From Gemmatales bacterium (lineage in GTDB: Bacteria > Planctomycetota > Planctomycetia > Gemmatales > Gemmataceae): a DNA stretch of 64,000 nt. Where the stretch lies: contig BPJP01000001.1 in assembly GCA_026004675.1 (NCBI GenBank), forward strand, positions 496,001 to 560,000, given 5' to 3'. The position numbers and the translations under genes are program-made. This document shows positions 60,789-64,000 of this stretch, one piece after another. How positions within the stretch are numbered: the first letter of the stretch is position 1; each line of letters starts with the position of its first letter. The notes under the pieces were generated by a model, which was given only the letters and a program-made list of their open reading frames with translations, made no database searches and was not told the DNA's origin.

Positions 60789-61095
60789 CACTCCGTGCGG
60801 CCCTGTGGGCAAATCGGGCGAGGAAGTCGGCTCATCCGGTGCGGTATCCCAGGCGGTGTAGGTAACATCGGTGCAACGGCGCAGCCAACTTTAGCCAGTC
60901 AGAAGCCAGTCTTCGCCCGCTTTGCCCATCTTGACGAAGACAGATAAGATATGAGCATAGGGGGAACCGCTGGCGACATTTGTGCAGCCGGTCTCCCGTT
61001 CGTTGACAAGGCCCGCTCGGGAAACGCGACGTCTAGACACGATTTTTCCCTGTTTCTGGCAGCAACTTCTCGAACGATTGGAGAAACTTTTCCGG

Positions 61096-62614
61096 ATGGA
61101 GACCACCCTTGAGACACCCGTTGGAACCGGCCTGCGAGTCCTCATCATAGACGATGAGGAATTTCATGCCGAAGCCGTGGCCGAGAGCTTGTCGCGCGTC
61201 GGCTACGAGTGCGTTATCGCCACCAGCGGCCTCAAAGGGGCCCAACTCATCGAGAAGGAAGATTTCGATGTCGTTCTGACCGACCTCAAAATGGAGGACC
61301 TGGACGGCTTGCAGCTTTTGCGCAAAGCCAAACAGGAGTTGCCCGATTCCGAAGTCATCCTCATTACCGGACACGGGGATGTCAAGAGTGCGGTAGAGGC
61401 CATCCAGCAAGGGGCAGCCAACTACTTGACCAAACCTGTCGACATGGCGGAATTGCGAGCCATGGTCGATCGCGCTGCCGAACGCCTCCAACTGGCGCGG
61501 GCCAACCGCGAACTGAAAAGGCAACTGGATGAGAAATTCGGTTTCGAGGGGGTGATCGGCAACAGCCCGAAGATGCGCGAAGTGATTGAAAATCTCAAGA
61601 AATACGCGCCCACTTCGGTGACGGTTCTGATTCAAGGGGAGACTGGCACGGGAAAGGAGCTTGCCGCCAAGGCTATCCACAATAACAGCCCGCGCAAAAA
61701 ACAAACCCTTCGTGGCCATGAATTGCACCGCCATCAACGAGAACTTGCTCGAAGACGAGTTGTTCGGCCACGAGCCGGGAGCCTTCACCGGTGCCGACAG
61801 GCTCCGCAAGGGACGATTCGAGCACGCCAACGGGGGGACTCTGTTTCTCGATGAGATCGGCGACATGCCATTGACTTTGCAGGCCAAACTGCTGCGCGTT
61901 TTGGAAGACCAGCAGGTCTTTCGCATCGGCAGCAACGAACCGATCAAGGTCAATGTCCGCTTGATCTCCGCTACGCACCGCGATCTGGAAGCGGCCATTG
62001 CCGCCGGCACCTTTCGCCAGGACCTTTATTTTCGCATCAAGGTCGCCACGATCAAACTGCCCCCCATCCGCGAACGCCGCGAAGACATCCCCTTGTTAAC
62101 AGCCCATTTCATCAAAGAATTCAACCAGAAGTATGAAAAACAAGTCAAAGGCGTTGCGGAACCTGTCCGCAAGGCTTTGCTGCAATACGATTGGCCAGGC
62201 AATGTCCGTGAACTGCGCAACCTCATCGAAACCATGGTCGTCCAGGATGCTGATCAGGTTCTCGGACTGGACGATCTCAAGGATGCTGTACCAAGTGGGC
62301 GTTTTCCCCTGCCCGACAACCATCGCGCCGGTCCGGCTAACCTCGTCGGCCGACCCCTGGCGGAAATCGATCGCTATTACATCGAACAAACTCTGGAATT
62401 AGCACATGGCAACCGTGAGGAAGCTGCCAGGATTCTCGGCATCGGCGAACGCACGTTGTATCGCATCATGCAGGATTGGAAATTACAGGATAAAATCCGC
62501 GCCGCGCTTGTCGAAACCCAAGGCAACGTCGAACAAGCCGCGGAGAAACTGGCACTTAAACCCTCGGACCTCAGGAGGAAAATCAAACGCCTGGGCCTGC
62601 CGGTCGAGTCGTAG
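61096..62614 (+). CDS. NtrC-type sigma-54-dependent response regulator with tandem Fis-like helix-turn-helix, frame broken at 61696-61701
   Basis: About 506 residues once joined, from ATG 61096 ([20 protein letters not shown]); upstream in-frame starts look spurious. Receiver domain: D63 in [10 protein letters not shown] and K-P in YLTKPVD. The AAA+ core has Walker A GETGTGKE, the sigma-54 contact GAFTGA in [13 protein letters not shown] and FLDEIGDMP. Near 61700 the frame moves to +1 after AIHNNSPRK, resuming at [16 protein letters not shown]; one A fewer in AAAAAA at 61696-61701 restores it. The C-terminus carries two Fis-like helix-turn-helix units: [20 protein letters not shown], then [20 protein letters not shown]. 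It should activate sigma-54 promoters on phosphorylation by an unknown kinase. Confidence 0.93.
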
Positions 62615-62691
62615 ACCCGCTTCGGCCCGTTTTTCTGAAATAACGATCAATCACTCGGTGTTTTCAAGCCGGTCCCCGACAGGACGTCCAC

Positions 62692-64000
62692 ATGCCGCGT
62701 ATCCAACAGCTGCCCCCGTCTGTTATCACTAAGATCGCTGCCGGCGAAGTCATTGAACGACCCGCCAGCGTGGTCAAGGAATTGCTCGAAAACTCCGTCG
62801 ACGCTGGCGCCAGCCGAATCGACATCGATATCGAAGAGGGAGGCAGTGAACTGATTCGCGTCGTGGATGATGGCCACGGCATCGAACCGGATGATTTGCC
62901 TTTGGCGTTCGCCAGCCATGCCACGAGCAAATTGCAATCCGCCGATGATTTGTTTTCCATCCGCACGCTGGGTTTTCGCGGCGAAGCCCTGGCGTCGATC
63001 GGCGGCGTTTCGCAGACGACCTTGCAGTCGCGGGTGCGCAACGCACCTCACGGGGCCGAGATTTCCTGCCGGGGAGGCGAACTGTCGCCGCCGCGGGCAT
63101 GGAACGGCGCTCCCGGTACGCGCATCGAGGTTCGCCATCTCTTCTTCAACACTCCGGTGCGACGAAAATTTCTGCGTACGCCCGCGACGGAACTGGGACA
63201 CATCGATGAAGTCGTTGTGCGTCTGGCCCTGGCTCGCCCCGACCTCCACCTCCGACTTGCACATAATGGCAAAAAAATCTACGACCTGGCCGGCAACATG
63301 GGCTTGCTCGAGAGGATCGCCCTTTTCTTTGGACCCCAGCTTCGCGAGCAACTTTACTCGATCGAAGCCCAACAAGGGCCGATTCGCCTGCACGGCTTTA
63401 TCGCTGACCCGGCCTGCGATCGTGGCAATGCCAAAATGCAGTATCTGTTTTTGAATGGCCGATGGATTCGCGATCGCAGCCTGGGCCATGCCGTGCAGGA
63501 AGCCTATCGCGGCTTGCTCATGCACGGCAGGTACGCCGTCGCCTTCTTGTTCCTGGACCTTCCTGCCGAACTCGTCGATGTCAACGTGCATCCCACTAAA
63601 ATCGAAGTCCGGTTCCGCGAGGCGCAAACCGTTTACCATTTGTTGCTCAGCACCATTCGAGAGCGCCTCCGAAGGCAAGACCTCACAGCAAAGCTTAAAC
63701 CTACGATCGTCTTTGCCCCGCCAGAAGGGGACCGACACTTCGCCAGCCCTTTCAATCCACGCTCGTGGAATTTGACGTCGGCGGATCCACCTCCCCCCCC
63801 CGCTACCCTTCGACGCCCGACCTCGCGAGCATAGCAGCACGAACGAAGTCGGCCGCCACACTGTCCCATCGATCGCGCCGCCAGGCCGCGCCGAGCCGGT
63901 GACCGATCTGCCCAAACCCGAAACGCCCTTTGTGCCTGGTCATCCTTTGCCGACAATGCCCGAAGGCATCAAGGCCATCCAGCTGTACAACTCGTACCTG
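62692..64000 (+). CDS. mutL: DNA mismatch repair protein MutL (partial; frame broken at C9 run 63793-63801)
   Basis: From ATG 62692 (MPRIQQLPPSVITKIAAGEV) the GHKL ATPase core follows: ENSVDAGASRIDIDIEEGG, DDGHGIEPDDL, the T-S-K segment (HATSKLQSADDL), LGFRGEALASI and FFNTPVRRKFL. The middle has DVNVHPTKIEVRF. The frame then stops at 63834, after a C9 run at 63793-63801. With eight C the +1 frame reads PLPFDARPREHSSTNE through a Pro-rich linker and reaches IKAIQLYNSYL at the window end, the beginning of the MutL C-terminal dimerisation domain. So the gene goes on beyond the window. MutL links MutS mismatch detection to strand incision. Confidence 0.95.

Noticed and set aside
62647..63915. Minus-strand open frame opposite mutL
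   Set aside because: Shadow of the conserved MutL frame.

Overview
The window looks like a chromosomal segment of a planctomycete, most likely of the Gemmata/Gemmataceae kind. Signs are a DUF1549-type/DUF1501 secreted pair, DUF1080 (3-keto-disaccharide hydrolase fold) proteins, a giant PVC-type heme-binding protein with an SMP-30-like propeller and HEAT repeats, a Ser/Thr kinase fused to a sulfatase-modifying-factor domain, secreted WD40 and beta-helix proteins, and many secreted proteins known only as planctomycete hypotheticals. Base composition is moderately GC-rich, genes are mostly monocistronic or in short runs on both strands. No rRNA, tRNA or CRISPR array was recognised.

Layout. 0-2 kb: partial DUF1549-type protein and DUF1501 protein (minus). 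2.4-7.7 kb: plus-strand run of a lipoprotein, a DedA/VTT membrane protein, a coiled-coil membrane protein, pdxJ, a thiamine-binding-type protein and an ABC-F ATPase. 7.8-18.8 kb: secreted WD40 protein, kinase-SUMF protein, two secreted hypotheticals, an epimerase and a hybrid histidine kinase. 19-22.3 kb: rph, erpA-like and glycyl-tRNA synthetase. 22.5-24.2 kb: SMP-30 + DUF1080 fusion. 24.2-27.2 kb: a small accessory island with a truncated IS1182-like element, short orphan genes and a 26-bp direct repeat at both sides. 27.2-29.7 kb: enolase-superfamily protein, a well-supported small RNA gene that I read as 6S RNA, and a glycosyltransferase. 29.7-45 kb: PHP hydrolase, beta-helix protein, flippase, membrane protein, orphan family-5 solute-binding protein, sugar-phosphate isomerase, RNase HI, the PVC-type cytochrome, and a GH10-like protein without catalytic glutamates, followed by a 54-bp tandem repeat. 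45.7-50.6 kb: ATP-grasp + MetE-like pair, lipoprotein, rpsT-rpsR and hemW. 50.8-58.3 kb: SulP transporter, oxidoreductases, small proteins and a CobL-type cobalamin methyltransferase. 58.3-64 kb: CPBP protease, HD-GYP protein, sigma-54 response regulator and partial mutL.

A striking general point is that eight genes are split by single-base frameshifts; most sit in homopolymer runs with one base too many, and the protein resumes perfectly in the next frame. They include pdxJ-neighbour genes, ABC-F, the transposase, the enolase-like gene, cobL, the sigma-54 regulator and mutL. The simplest reading is homopolymer errors in the underlying assembly, so I annotate these as single genes and flag the positions.

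The most interesting non-coding observations are the 6S RNA candidate (28815-29002, promoter plus terminator), the direct repeats bounding the 24.7-27.2 kb island, and the palindromic 54-bp tandem repeat at 45.4 kb. The most interesting protein observations are the catalytically empty GH10-like barrel, the kinase-SUMF fusion, the ATP-grasp/MetE-like pair and the uncharacterised ~180-aa protein in the island.
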